Counted from the stretch's first letter, positions 31,681-42,780 are shown. The stretch is 64,000 nucleotides of DNA from Pectinophora gossypiella (GCF_024362695.1 NC_065407.1:13950001-14014000); one strand, 5' to 3'. Translations and numbers: made by a program. The notes: generated by a model from the letters alone, not told the origin.

Positions 31681-32087
31681 GGTTGGGTTGTGAGGTATTA
31701 TTATTATTATTTATTATTTATTTGTAAAGGTACATACAACATTACAGTGTAATCCAATGCGCTGTATGACGAGAAAAAAATAGGTATATTAACAACCTCA
31801 TCAACCCTGGTGTCAGGGTTATTATTTAGCCGCCAAAGGCCCCTGACATGGATCATGTAACGACTACTTACTTACATCATTAAATAGTAACCGGGACCAA
31901 CGGCTTAACGTGCCTTCCGAAGCACGGATCATCTTACTTTCGGAAAATCAGGTGATGAGCCTGTAACGTCCTAACCAAACTTAGGATCACAAAGTAATTT
32001 TTGTGATATGTCCCCACCGGGATTCGAACCCGGGGCCTCCGGATCGTGAGTCCAACGCTCAACCACTGGACCACCGAGACCGTTACT
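31681..32087 (-). mobile_element. SINE-A, full-length, split by a nested insert
   Basis: The complete tRNA head with A box (CCACTGGACCACCGAGAC on the plus strand) and B box is at 32015-32087; the body reaches 31791. The last 16 bases (GGTTGGGTTGTGAGGT) lie at 31681-31696 beyond an insert. This is one of the few copies with an intact head. Confidence 0.85.
31697..31790 (-). mobile_element. Short retroelement tail nested in SINE-A
   Basis: On the minus strand it ends in (AAT)n and AAATAAATAATAAAT. It interrupts SINE-A between GTGAGGT and AACAACCTCATC. Origin family unknown. Confidence 0.55.
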
Positions 32088-32370
32088 GCCATGAAACTAT
32101 TGTAGTTAGGTATGTTATATCGTTTTGCTGCCATTTGTTGCATACTTCCCATTCTACAGGTTGTTTATTGTCTGAAAGCAGAAAATTATTATAAAATCGT
32201 ATATAACAAAAGCTGTTTTATTTTTATTTGTAAGTAACGAGAAAACAAAAGAAAATAAGTTGTCGGATTTGATTTCCGGTTCGGGCTCTAAACCACTGAA
32301 TTCGACTTTAGAATTTGATCATGTTAGGATCATAGGTAATTGATATCACGTGGTTTCCAGGATATTGGGC

Positions 32371-32495
32371 CCGGTTGATTGCAATAGGGTTGCACCCTAT
32401 TACATGGTACTTAAGCATAGCTGACTAGGAGTGTGTGTTTATATCAGTGCCTACCCCACTAGGTATACAGGCGTGTTTATGTTATGTTATGAGTT
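32371..32495 (+). repeat. Retroelement 3'-end-like repeat with TATGTTATG tail
   Basis: A perfect inverted pair AATAGGGTTGCACCCTATT forms a 7-bp hairpin. CCTACCCCACTAGGTATACA and GCGTGTTTATGTTATGTTATG follow. I recall this as a common moth repeat; no second copy is in the window. Confidence 0.4.
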
Positions 32496-32540
32496 GATAA
32501 ACCTGCGAATCATTATTTATTACATATTAACTCACTTGAT

Positions 32541-32760
32541 TATCTCCCTAGCATTATCCCCTTTTTCACAGGGTCCGCTTACCTAACCTGAAGATTTGAC
32601 AGGTCCGGTTTTTTACAGTAGCGACTGCCTGTATGACCTTCCAACCGGCGAAGGGAAAACCAGCAATACAGGTTAGGTCTCATACCTCCGAAAATGCATT
32701 CGGTAATGTGGGTTTCTTCACGATGTTTTCCTTCACCGCTGAGCACGTGACGTGCACGTG
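32541..32760 (-). mobile_element. SINE-C 3' two-thirds
   Basis: CCCTAGCATTATCCCC, CTGAAGATTTGACAGGTCC, GGCGAAGGGAAAACCAGC and CACCGCTGAGCACGTGA in family order. It ends before the tRNA head. Confidence 0.85.
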
Positions 32761-33270
32761 GTAAGTTGTCACTTATTGAACATTTATTTCTTAGATGTTT
32801 TCGTAAAAATGCTTTTCCCTTAAAAATGGTGGCTGCCCTTTTAACATTTTCTGGACCATTATTTGAGCGATCATGGGTTGATCACCTGTTTTATTTATCA
32901 TTTTATCTAAGGACCATATTTCAAAGGTTCTTAAGTGTTGCATTGTGGTTTTGCACGTCCCGTTACAGATTATGACTGTATCGGACTTAAGTTTATGTAC
33001 CAGCAAGTGACGAAACAAAACATACCCATAATATCCTTCACACTTGAAACCATGTACTCTTAAAACAACAGTAATCTTCACGAAAATCTAGAATACAAAG
33101 TTCACAGTATTCTCAAACTTCGAGATCCAGATATTAGTCTTATATAGAATGAAGATTTCGTGGTCTTAAGCAAATATACCCAATGTGAGCCTTACAAGGT
33201 TGTCATGTGGTACAAAACATAGTAAGTAGGAGATTTTCTTATATTCCGATCATAATCATCTCGTGTTCGT
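32761..33270. other. No gene recognised
   Basis: Overlapping opposing frames at 32766-32975 (plus) and 32791-33081 (minus) show no family features; neither is called. Confidence 0.4.
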
Positions 33271-33551
33271 GTTATTTCGTATTCACAGGGTCCGCTTACA
33301 CAACTTGAAGACAGGTCCGGTTTTATACAGAAAGGATTGTCTGTCTGTCCTTCCAAACCGCGAAAAGAAAACCAACCCAGTACAGGTTAGGTCACATACC
33401 TCCAAAAATGCATCGGGAATGTGGGTTTCGACGATTTTGATGAGTCCGATTTTTTACATAAGCGACTGCCTGTCTGACCTTTTAACGTGTGAAGGGAAAA
33501 CCAGCCCAATATAAGGTCACGTACCACTAAAACGATTTTGCGGGAAAGTAT
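33271..33551 (-). mobile_element. SINE-C, two partial copies in tandem
   Basis: The block from CAGGGTCCGCTTAC to AATGCATCGGGAATGTGGG is followed, from about 33443, by a second start (GAGTCCGATTTTTTACATAA, GCGACTGCCTGTCTGACC, GAAGGGAAAACCAGCCC). Each is internally deleted, and no head is present. Confidence 0.7.
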
Positions 33552-33810
33552 AAGTGACGTCAAAAAAGGAATGTCTCCCTTACCTTACCCCACACGCCGC
33601 AACTCGGTAGAACTCGTAGTAAGAGCTCACGGTCGTCGAACAAACATTGCTCAGCTACTTCTGTAAAACTTGGCAAGGTGTACTCGCTGCCATGTTCTGA
33701 GCATATTGTTTGCTTCCAGAACATCTGTATGTACGCTCACTGCTTGGAACTTTACTGTGATACTGCAGAGGAATGGGCTATTAGCATAATTGTTTTCTTT
33801 ACATACATAA

Positions 33811-34086
33811 ACATAAACAGCCTATATAACGTCCCACTGTTGGGCACAGGCCTCCCCTCAATCAACCGGAGGGGGTATGGAGCATACTCCACCACGCTGC
33901 TCCACTGCGGGTTGGTGGAGGTGAATTTTACGGCTAATAACCGGGGCCAACGGCTTAACGTGCCCTCCGAAACACGGAATCATCTTACTTTTTCGGACAA
34001 TCAGGTGATTCAAGCCTGAAAAGTCTTTACCAAACAAAGGACAGTCTCACAAAGTGATTTCGACAATGTCCCCATCGGGAATCGGA
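33811..34086 (-). mobile_element. SINE-B, lacking its tRNA head
   Basis: CAGCCTATATAACGTCCCAC, GGGCACAGGCCTCCCCTCAA, the core near 33945-33980 and ACAATGTCCCCATCGGGAAT, where the B box begins. The 5' head is absent. Confidence 0.85.
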
Positions 34087-34135
34087 CCACATATTACATA
34101 TTATTTCTTTACATTTTTTTATTTTTTATTTTTTT

Positions 34136-34215
34136 TGACGAGAGGAGTGGAAAAATCAAGGGGAGGCCTTTGCCCAGCAGTGGGATCGAATTGGCTAAAT
34201 AAGATAAGATAATAT
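34136..34215 (+). pseudogene. LINE RT C-terminal relic
   Basis: The frame GVEKSRGGLCPAVG is out of phase, but REEWKNQGEAFAQQWDRIG is readable and matches the RDREKFNEEREVFAQQ tail at 7.9 kb. It ends in (AATAAGAT)n-like sequence. Confidence 0.55.
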
Positions 34216-34757
34216 TATTTTTTCACACATTCTAACACACCCTCACACATCATCATTGGCCTCAACATCTTGACAGACGATGCTAATTTAATAATGCATG
34301 CCTCATAACTTTACCGCTACAAGTATTCGTTTTTAAATATGAACATTTATATCGCATTTGTTTTTTTTTTATTACTTAATCATTTGTTAGTCAAATCACA
34401 GTAAAATTGCAAACAATTCCCAACACAAGTACTTTAGCTTTTGAGAAATCTCGTCAATGAACTTCGCTACTATTTTGACAAATAAAACTTAAGAATAATT
34501 TTTTTAAAAAATACAAATTAAAAAATAAGACGCAGCCAGATAAGTTTTGGATATTATAAATATGATTAGTCAGTAGTGAAACAGGACCTAAAACCTAATA
34601 CTTAAAAACATAGAACATAGGTACTTGATTTTTCGTTTTTATAGCAATTACTTACCCGTGCTTAGGGAAACTCACAAAGATGATTCTAGATAGTTGGTGT
34701 CGGCGTCGGCTAAATGACGAAACATAGATCGAAAGAATTTCGCATGGACAGGAGGAG
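34216..34757. other. No feature recognised
   Basis: AT-rich, no supported ORF or repeat. Confidence 0.4.
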
Positions 34758-34830
34758 GACCCGGTGGTGTAATGGTTAATACGCTCGTCCCGGCTTGACA
34801 AGCTGCGGGTTGAAGTCCCGTCCGAGTCAG
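34758..34830 (+). mobile_element. tRNA-like SINE head (not a functional tRNA)
   Basis: The segment GACCCGG ... CCGAGTC pairs as a 7-bp acceptor stem with one mismatch. TGGTGTAATGG fits an A box, and a T arm GCGGG-TTGAAGT-CCCGT has five pairs. The anticodon region does not fold to a 7-base loop (a GCTTGACAAGC hairpin forms instead), and no CCA-ready end or terminator is clear. I take it for a SINE head rather than a tRNA gene. Confidence 0.55.
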
Positions 34831-34906
34831 ATCTTTTTCGGTTTAAATTTTCTCTTTATACTACAAAGTATATTTCCATTGAGATAGGGAGAAAACATTA
34901 ACAGAG

Positions 34907-35194
34907 GAGCTCGGTGGCGCAGCGGTAAAGGCGCTCGGTTTGCGATTGTTGAAGTTAAGCAACTTTCGCAAAGGCCGGTCATAGGATGGGTGACCACAAA
35001 AAAAATGTTTTCATCTCGAGCTCCTCCGTGCTTCGGAAGGCACGTTAAGCTGTTGGTCCCGGCTGCATTAGCAGTCGTTAATAACCACCAATCGGCATTG
35101 GGCCCGCGTGGTGGTTTAAGGCCCGATCTCCCTATCCATCCATAGGGAAGGCCCGTGCCCCAGCAGTGGGGACGTTAATGGGCTGGTGATGATG
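34907..35194 (+). mobile_element. SINE-D: composite tRNA/5S-rRNA-headed SINE
   Basis: A tRNA-like 5' half (GAGCTCGGTGGCGCAGCGGT, A box TGGCGCAGCGG) is fused to 5S-rRNA-like blocks: GAAGTTAAGC at 34951 and GGATGGGTGACC at 34984, with the 33-base spacing I recall for insect 5S rRNA internal promoters. Next come a core shared with SINE-A and SINE-B (about 35026-35072), a body, and a tail TGCCCCAGCAGTGGGGACG...GGTGATGATGA. No second copy is in the window. Confidence 0.7.
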
Positions 35195-36824
35195 AGGGAG
35201 AAACCACGGAATTTCGGTTGTTACGATCCTGACCCACCATTCACGTTCGATTCATTCACTCTTATCAAAATCATAAACGAAGGCAAAAACGAGCTCCAGT
35301 TAAGTACTTTTGAACAAGGTTTTCAAACATTACATATAACGTCGTATTTTTTTTAATAATTATCATTTACACATAATATATCATAATACATAACATAACC
35401 TCTCAGAGTAGCCAGAAGATCCGTAAATTATGAGAAAGCATAATTATTCTCAAAGCATAATAGGCATAAAAATATGCCACTTATATTTTATCGAAATAAC
35501 ATAAACAAGTACTTAAACAAGCAGATTACTTTCAAGACATCCTTAAGCTAAAACTTCAGACGGCCATTGTTTATATTTCACCCCAGTTATTTAGACTCGC
35601 CGTTCTAAAGAAGGTTAAGAGGCGTTTCGGAATAACGAATAATATTATTATAGTCTGCCTGGCAAAAAGCTATTGTGAGAAATGAGAGGTACTCCAAGGC
35701 ACCATAGCTGAAGTTCACTTGAGACATCGAGCTGAGAGAGCGGAGGGTCTATCTATTGTGTAATACTTCTGCTTGTGTCATTATTGGTTTTATGTTATAA
35801 CTGAGCTCAATTTACCGGCAAGTTGACTGTGTGGGATGTACTCATCGTGAAGGGTCGACCGAATGCAGAATTCAAAATTCGAATTCTTTCAGCCGTCTCA
35901 GGGAGCATCGACGCTGACGTCACTACACCTTAAGTTGCTCTTATTCTAAACATTCGACAATGAAAGACGGAATTGTATTTAAACTTATGCTCGCATAATA
36001 GGGTATGGAATTAAATGTAGGTAGGTACAATTATCTCTTACCTTTATGAAATAAATTTTGAACACGACACCAGTCAGAGCCACTACAGTATCAATATGGT
36101 GTGAAACAAACAGCAAAAAGCTTGATTGCAAGCATACATCACGAATAAATTTTTTAGCTTATTTCTTGCAGAAATTACTTTATAATAGTGTTATTTATTA
36201 TGTCCCGGAAGTAATAAAGTCATACCAGTCACCCACGTTCACCGCTGGTTTTTTTTTATTAGTAAGGTGGTAAGTATTTATCGAATTGTTCCTTTTGCTT
36301 TTACTACCCATTCTAACAGTTTTCATTGAACAAACCTTTCATCTATAAGAAACTGGTTACGTATACATTTTTCTACAACTAAAAAAAAATATATTATAAA
36401 ATTATTGTCTGGAAAAGCAATAAAATCAAAACAAATGAACGCTGACGACCGGACGCGTACCAACATGTTGATATTACGTAAACACTATCACAAACTAGCG
36501 TAAAGGAAATACGACCGGCCGACAACACGTCATAAAATCGTACAGCGAAAACTTATTGAAGAAGCAACTTTATTGCCAGTATCATGACATGGCTGATCCC
36601 TCATAAAAATATGTATCGATATTGTAAGAAAAATATGGGAGAAACTTATGTTAAGGCAGCTCACGAATGGTGCACACGAAAATGAACGTTCGATTCGCAC
36701 ATTTTATGTTCGGAACGGGGAGTATTGCTTGGGCCGCTGACTCGGGGATATGGAGCGCAGGGGTGGAATTGGGTCATGTAGGTCCAAGATAAATTATGAA
36801 ATTCTAATTACAAAATAAAGACAC
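35195..36824. other. No gene recognised
   Basis: 1.6 kb without a supported ORF, RNA gene or identifiable repeat. Confidence 0.45.
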
Positions 36825-36924
36825 ATTTAAATCTAACGAAAAACATTTTTGAACAACTTTGTTTCTATTTAACTTATTTATGAATTTTAATCAAGAAAAA
36901 CGTATAAGTAAATAATAATATGTA

Positions 36925-36961
<37 letters not shown>

Positions 36962-37105
36962 ATATGTAATAAAGTAGCATGGAAAATGCTGCACCGATTT
37001 TATCACGTTTTTCTATGACGTCACAGTGTGCTTTTTCATACAAATTCCATAGTAATTTCGTGTTTTGACGTTTAGTAAAAAGTAAATGATTTGACTAGTT
37101 CGAAA
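36825..37105 (-). repeat. R1 repeat interrupted by (GT)n and R2 fragment
   Basis: AATTTTAATCAAGAAAAACG at the left and TTTTGACGTTTAGTAAAAAG at the right are the two ends of R1 in minus orientation. Between them lie a GT microsatellite and AGTAGCATGGAAAATGCTGC, part of R2. Confidence 0.65.
36926..36958 (+). repeat. (GT)n microsatellite
   Basis: About 16 uninterrupted GT units, likely polymorphic. Confidence 0.95.
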
Positions 37106-37295
37106 CTAGCGTAAAGTGTTGTAGGACCTTGGTATTTAAAACCGATTTGGATTTAAAGGTGTTGTCAAAAGAAAACCCTGAAGGGACTTTGTATGAACAA
37201 TACTTACTTGAATATTTTTAGTAGTAATAAATAAATAATCTGTAGTCTCATATAGCACCACGCCTGTCTCCCCGAAGGTGATAGAGGTCGTCAGA

Positions 37296-37445
37296 GATGT
37301 ACAGCCATGAGCAATATAATGTACCCACTTTAGGACTCTGTTGCACTAACATATTATTTGATATCTAGCGAGACTTACGCTTGAATTTGTCAAAAAAGTT
37401 AATGAGACATGGTTTCAAAGTGTGTACATATTAGTACTTACAACC
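37296..37445 (+). repeat. Dispersed repeat R4
   Basis: CATGAGCAATATAATGTACC, CACTTTAGGACTCTGT, TTTGTCAAAAAAGTTAATG and ACATGGTTTCAAAG recur in inverse at 63235-63395 and partly at 16398-16490. Confidence 0.7.
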
Positions 37446-37682
37446 GTACAGTGTATACACTCACTCCTATGCATTTCGGACAATGGCAATAGCGATAGGG
37501 GACCATCGAGCCTATTGACGTTAACCCGTCACGAATCCTGAAAACCACGTAATATTAATTAGGTAACTATGATCCAAACATGAATTCAAAATCATAAATT
37601 CGAATTCAGTGGTTTAAAATCCGAGCCGAAATTTGATCACGTAACACTACGACAAAGTTGTTCTCGTAAAAAATAGACTACC

Positions 37683-37940
37683 ATCTCTCTAGCATTATCC
37701 TGTTTTCCACAGGTTCCGCTTACCTAACCTGAAGATTTGATAGGTACCCGCGAAGGGAAAACTAGCCCAGTACAGGTTAGGTCACATACCTCCGAAAATA
37801 CAAATCTCGGGAATGTGGGTTTCCTCGCGATGTATTCGAAAACAAATTTGACCGTCATTGTTTTAGGCCTGTACTGGATTCGAACCTGCGACCATAAAGT
37901 GAGAGGCAAGCGTTCTACCAACTGGGCTACCACAGCTCGA
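37683..37940 (-). mobile_element. SINE-C, full span with internal deletions
   Basis: Both ends are present: CTCTCTAGCATTATCC at the 3' side and the tRNA head (CTACCAACTGGGCTACCACA on the plus strand) with B box GGATTCGAACC. Deletions remove part of the CTGTCTGACC block and of the region before the head. Confidence 0.85.
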
Positions 37941-38380
37941 CTAATTTACCTAATAGAGAAATGCTCTATTGCTTTCTAAATACGACCCTGCTCTTTTCAT
38001 TGTGTAAGGGGTGTGAAATACAGTAAGGTGTGTTCGTGAGCATCATAATTTTGTTTGCAGGTTGCTGTTACGTGTCGAGACGCTAGGGAGAGGTTTAATA
38101 ACTAAAGGGATCAAATTTTATATCAACGCTACTTGATACTCTTTATCTTCTCTTAAGCGTGAGGAAACTTAGAAGCGACAAGCTTATTGGAAGCTCTCTT
38201 TGTTGTTCAGGAGACGTGGCGAATTGAATTTTGATTCAATTTGTTTATATAACGCGGTGTCGTTAAAAAAAACAAATGCAGAAGTAAAGTTTCATAGTTA
38301 TAAAATATACAAAAACGTCATATATACAACCCACTGCTGGGCTTTCCTCAATCAACCTTTTCAGAATCAGTTCAGTCCTT
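37941..38380. other. Mostly featureless; possible SINE-B scrap
   Basis: CAACCCACTGCTGGGC and TCCTCAATCAACC at about 38327-38357 look like a degraded SINE-B 3' end in minus orientation. Nothing else is supported. Confidence 0.35.
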
Positions 38381-38492
38381 GAGCTGTGGTAGCTCAGTTG
38401 GATCGCTTTACACCCACTGTTAGGTCGCAACTTCGAAACCATTACGAGCGAATTCATGTTTGGATCATAAATGATTATTACGTGCTAAGCGT
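38381..38492 (+). mobile_element. SINE-C 5' fragment
   Basis: GAGCTGTGGTAGCTCAGTTG (A box) and GAATTCATGTTTGGATCATA then AATGATTATTACGTGC are the family's 5' third. The B box is damaged. Confidence 0.75.
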
Positions 38493-38539
38493 TAAAACTG
38501 CACTTAAGATACATTTAACTATAGATATTTTACTGAACT

Positions 38540-38618
38540 CCGGTAACGGAGTTCGAACTGGCCCGCTATTCCCTATTTGAGAAGCAAGCCAGTCGCACAG
38601 AGGACCACAGTGGCCCCG
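38540..38618 (-). mobile_element. Possible tRNA-like head of another SINE
   Basis: On the minus strand, CACTGTGGTCCTCTGTGCGA resembles a tRNA 5' half, and CCAGTTCGAACTCCG contains a good B box about 50 bases later. The spacing is right for a pol III promoter. There is no second copy to confirm. Confidence 0.35.
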
Positions 38619-39000
38619 ATTCCTGCAGACACCTCCTAATTTTACTTTAAGTTATTCCTGTCATTTTCTTATCCGCCGACAAGGAAAGGGACGGATAATC
38701 ATCCGTCCCTGTGAATCCACAGCTTTTAATTTTAGAAAGAATGAGTAAATGAATGAATAACCCGGGCGAATCAAAAAGGTATCTCGCTGGTATGCAAACC
38801 ATTTGACGTATGCTGTCAACATAATTCTGTCGGGTTATTGGCCAATGTAAAACTTTTAGACGGTTGTTTTATATTTGTGCTTAAAATTGACGTGTGTTCC
38901 ATAAATTTTATGCCTATCGATTACCCATCCCTTTCCTTTTCGGCGAATAAGAAAATGACAGATATAACTTAAAATAAAATTAGATGGTGTTTACAGGAAT
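38619..39000. mobile_element. MITE with about 90-bp inverted repeats
   Basis: ATTCCTGCAGACACC, TTTAAGTTAT.CCTGTCATT and CGACAAGGAAAGGGA at the left are mirrored at the right (TCCCTTTCCTTTTCGGCG, AATGACAGATATAACTTAAA, TGTTTACAGGAAT). The centre is about 190 bp and non-coding. An arm-like fragment lies at 10445-10530. Confidence 0.75.
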
Positions 39001-39432
39001 TAGAACCAGTGTGTACTAAAATGAATTATAAAACATAAAATTTCTGAAAAACACGGTGCTCCTCTTAGGAAGCCTGCGAAGTAAAAGTTAATGAGAGTCA
39101 TGCATCTAAAGATGCATGAAAAAAGGTTTAGACTAACAGTATTAATAGAGATACCAAGCAAATATGGTGTAATACGCTCCGGAACCAATGAAACACGATC
39201 ACCAAAACATTTTCTAATTAGAAAATTCCATCGTATTTGATATAGAGCGTAAAGTGAGGGTGGCGGATGGTGTAAATTGTAAAGCGTGAATCGCTCAAAT
39301 ATTTACAGAGTGCTTCGCTGGACTCGGGACGGCGTGAGTACTGCCTTTAAGAAAAACACGGGAAGGAATATCGGGCGTTGACGCTACGATTTGCTATCGA
39401 AATTGATGCTCGAAATCACGGAATAGCAAAAA
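39001..39432. other. No feature recognised
   Basis: No supported gene or repeat. An ATGCATCTAAAGATGCAT self-complementary motif lies near 39100-39117. Confidence 0.4.
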
Positions 39433-39638
39433 AAAAACGACCCGCTAGGGTCGATTAATTCTTTCAAATATTTTTCCTCTCAGACGACGCCCTGAGCCGA
39501 GGTTCGCGCCCAACTGGGCACCCTCAGGCCTGTTGTCTTAAACGTTGTATCGGGTGAGAGCCTTCAGCGCTCCCCATTTGTCCGGCCAAGTAGTTAATGC
39601 CATCTGCGGCAAATCTACAATAAGTCACGTCAAAAAAA
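39433..39638 (+). mobile_element. T2 retroelement 3' end, A-tailed
   Basis: Colinear with 14990-15184, then GGCCAAGTAGTTAATGCCAT, AATCTACAATAAGTCACGTC and an A-run. No RT coding is visible, so only the 3' untranslated end is present. Confidence 0.7.
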
Positions 39639-40433
39639 AGAGGTTCAGCCCCAGTCTCTTTTACTACGACTCCTGCAAATAGATAACTACGATAGCTTCA
39701 ACGCTCCTCAAATTCCATAATATATATTTTGTTATAGGTTGCAATTTTATTATTACTTTACGTAATATGCCGATTGTTAACGACGGCCTCCTTGGTCGTC
39801 CCAAGTTTTGTTCTTTTTTAAATATATTGTCCTATTCGTTAAGTTCTGTTATGTTTAAATGTCAGTTTTTTGGTTCTATTAAAATCAGCTTACAATGTTT
39901 TGGCTTTCTTGATATTTTTCACGTACGCGCTCTCAACACCGATCATACGAAGGTTTTTAGCTTTCCTGCGATAAATCTTTCCTTGCATGAAAGTCGATAT
40001 TTAACTTTTTGCCCTGTAGATGATTATGCACAAGACGACCGTTTAATATGTTCTCTCGGAGCTCCGTGTGTCGTAAAGTCTGCGGACGAGTGGAGTCCAA
40101 AGTTGAAGTATGAACTATTTGCTCATACTTATATGGCGCGCGTTTCGCGCCACTTGACCCGTCCAACCATTCTTCTATTCCTTGGTCGAAATCACTGTGA
40201 GAATACCTTCTGTTTATTTTTTTTGTTTTTGTTTTACACCATCCCACGCTCCAACACAGAGTTCTTTCACCTTTAGGTTGCCTGGTAATAACGCTGCCTA
40301 TTATGCTTATTTTATCCGTTAATTTGTAAAGTTTAGTTCCTGTTGTTATTATCATTAGAGTAAATTTTGCGTGCGTCCATAAATGACAGGTATACAAGAA
40401 CATTTATTTTGTATGTTTTTTCGTACACTGTTA
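39639..40433. other. No confident gene; two opposing frames
   Basis: A 169-codon plus frame (39767-40276) and a 148-codon minus frame (39957-40403) overlap in opposite directions. Neither shows a motif, signal peptide or homology I recognise. At most one could be real, and both may be chance. Confidence 0.35.
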
Positions 40434-40442
40434 ATGCATCAT

Positions 40443-40531
40443 TCTTTGTCCGGCCAAGTAGTAAATGCCAGCTCCGCGGTAAATCGCGGCGTAATGCGGT
40501 AAATCTACAATAAGTCACGTCAAAAAAAAGA
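40443..40531 (+). mobile_element. 89-bp T2 insertion with target-site duplication
   Basis: TCTTTGTCCGGCCAAGTAG to AATAAGTCACGTCAAAAAAA is flanked by ATGCATCAT on both sides (40434-40442 and 40532-40540). This marks a complete, very short target-primed insertion. Confidence 0.85.
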
Positions 40532-40540
40532 TGCATCATA

Positions 40541-41312
40541 ATAATATACACAAATGAACCGTTTATAGGATAAAAACATTCCCGTGTGTATCTGACGTTT
40601 CAAGTATAAGCCCGAATGTAACTGGTTCGAATTATTTAACAGGACTCGTTTCCGAGTCTTCTGCATCTTTACCTATGGAAGCACATATTTAAACAGTTTG
40701 TTTTACAAAATTTATATAAAGCCATCTTAGATTCTGTTGGTTTTTGGTACGGCGAATTCGTGAATATCTTTCCTCAGGACTCAGTTTAAAAACAAATTTA
40801 TTGTTTATGTATCATGTCGGATTATGACATGACAATTCAAAGATAAATTGCAAATTGCATTTTTTTTTTTTACTACCGTCGCCAGGCAGCATCAATGCTA
40901 CTAATTTAAGGGCACCCTTATACTAAAATACAATTTATGGAGGTTATAAGCCTAGAACAAACACAGGTGGTATAAAGGTACCAAGAAACGAATTACGAGA
41001 CGTTCACACTTATTACAAAAAGAAATATAAAACCCAGCTCGAAATGCATCGAGTGGTGCTATGGCCTCTGTATGCAACGAGCTTACTGTACCGAATCAAC
41101 AAAAAAAAACATAAATAGAAGCCAAAAGCTTCGTAGCGCTTCATTGGCGTGACAAAGAAAATATGCACATAAGTAATCAAACACCAAAAATTAAGAGCAG
41201 CAGCGAGCGATCGTTTCAATCAGGGATCCGCTTGCATTATTCAGCGAGTCGCACTAGTGTTGCTACCGCAAACTTTAGTAGCACATGTTGTTACCTAGTA
41301 CCACAGAATTTT
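40541..41312. other. No feature recognised
   Basis: AT-rich, no supported ORF or repeat. Confidence 0.4.
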
Positions 41313-41699
41313 GAGACGCGGTAGCTCAGTTGGAAGAACGCTTGACTCTCACTGTAAGGTTCTAATCCCAGCAACCTAAACCAATAATTTTAGAATTTGT
41401 TTCCGAATTCATGTTTGGGTCATAAATGATTATCACGTGTTCAGCGGTGACGGAAAACATTGTGAGGAACCTCGCATTCCCGAGAAATGACTTTTGGAAG
41501 AGCCTATTAAGTCACGTACAATATAGCTTAGCTACTGTATTGGGCAGTGGCCCTTCGTGGGTTCTAACCCACGAAGGGAAAACCTTCCACTTTTCAAGGT
41601 CAGACAAGTCAGACAGGCAGTCGCTTCTGTAAAAAAACCGGACCTGTCAAATCTTCAGGATAGGTAAGCGGACCATGGAAAAACGGAATAATGCTATAG
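41313..41699 (+). mobile_element. SINE-C, near full-length, with internal rearrangement
   Basis: The head (ACGCGGTAGCTCAGTTGG), body landmarks (AATTCATGTTTGGGTCATAA, ATGATTATCACGTG) and 3' end (CGGACCTGTCAAATCTTCAG, AACGGAATAATGCTA) are all present. A short inverted repeat in the middle (CCTTCGTGGGTT / AACCCACGAAGG, about 41550-41581) is absent from other copies. Confidence 0.85.
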
Positions 41700-42666
41700 A
41701 AATTATGATAAATACAGTAGGAATAAAGAATAATATTGACTTTAAATAGAGTGGTAACACTCCGGATCATAATATTATTACATTTCGGATGCTGATCTTT
41801 ACATAATTACTTTCACAATTATAATATTAGTATAACTGCTTTGTTACAGTCACTTCTTTTAAATACATATTTATGCAATGCATTTGAACAGTACTATTGC
41901 AGCTAGTATACAGTTTAGTTGCAGTTGACATAAATGCATTGGTAGGCGAAACTAACTGTAGTGTGTATTCATTTGAACTGCATTACAACCCCATTTTTAA
42001 GCGTTAAATCCGTAATCTGATAAAATTGATTCAAATTTTATCTCACTCACTCTTATCTACATGACGGCATCAACTCTAAAGCTACGCTTAGTAATTGAAA
42101 TGCGCCGGACGGTACGGAACCCTCAGCGATGCTAATCGTGGACACCTCTAATAAATCACTATCCCCTTTAAACGATGTTATTGCTAGTTGCGAACTTTGG
42201 GCTCTGTTAAGCCCCCATAATGTTTTGGTTAACATTACGTTGGCAGTTGTTTAAGCCAATCTTGGCCAGTTTATATGCGTTATCATTTGTGTTGCGAGAT
42301 TAATTTGGAAATTGACTTCCGTGTTGAATTTGTTAGGAAGATAACATTTTATACTCAAGAGATGCGGATGCGAGAAATTATTATCTGTATAATGAAATAC
42401 ATTTTAAATGTGAAGATAACTAACTGTAGGAAAATGCTGTTGAAGGGGCATGGAAATAAAATTGCAAATGAATAGTTAAAAGTCATAATATTAGAATTGT
42501 AACGTAACAACCTTAGGCGACAGTAAACACGGCCTTTATATTATTGAATTCTACGTATAATTCCGGCCATAGCTGTAACTGGAGATATAAATAGTTCAAA
42601 TTGTAATTATTTTTAATATTTTTCGATGCGACTTACCAAGTATTCTTTTATTATTTAGTGTTCGAG
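41700..42666. other. No gene recognised
   Basis: The 60-codon minus frame at 42053-42235 (MLTKTLWGLNRAQSSQ...) has protein-like composition but no partner exon or domain, and is not called. Confidence 0.4.
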
Positions 42667-42780
42667 GTTTACGCGGTTTTTATCATAATTAAAACATAAA
42701 ATACCGGGTTCTCAAATATGGGGTGAGAGTCTCATATCCCTGATTAACGCAGTAAGAACCCGGTATTATGTGTCTAAACA
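42667..42780 (-). mobile_element. Short TIR element, CGGGTTCT / AGAACCCG ends
   Basis: ACATAAAATACCGGGTTCT and AAGAACCCGGTATTATGTG are inverse. GAGTCTCATATCCC lies between. The sequence outside the left arm (CGCGGTTTTTATCATAATTA) is the inverse of that outside the right arm of the copy at 44737-44882. Confidence 0.65.

Noticed and set aside
34758..34830. Possible functional tRNA gene
   Set aside because: The acceptor and T arms fold, but the anticodon region does not give a 5-bp stem with a 7-base loop, and no pol III terminator follows closely. A SINE head is more likely.
39767..40403. Two long opposing frames (169 and 148 codons)
   Set aside because: They overlap on opposite strands, have no recognisable domains and lie between two T2 tails; there is no evidence for either.
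42053..42235. Possible host exon on the minus strand
   Set aside because: The peptide composition is plausible, but no splice signals, neighbouring exon or family match could be seen.
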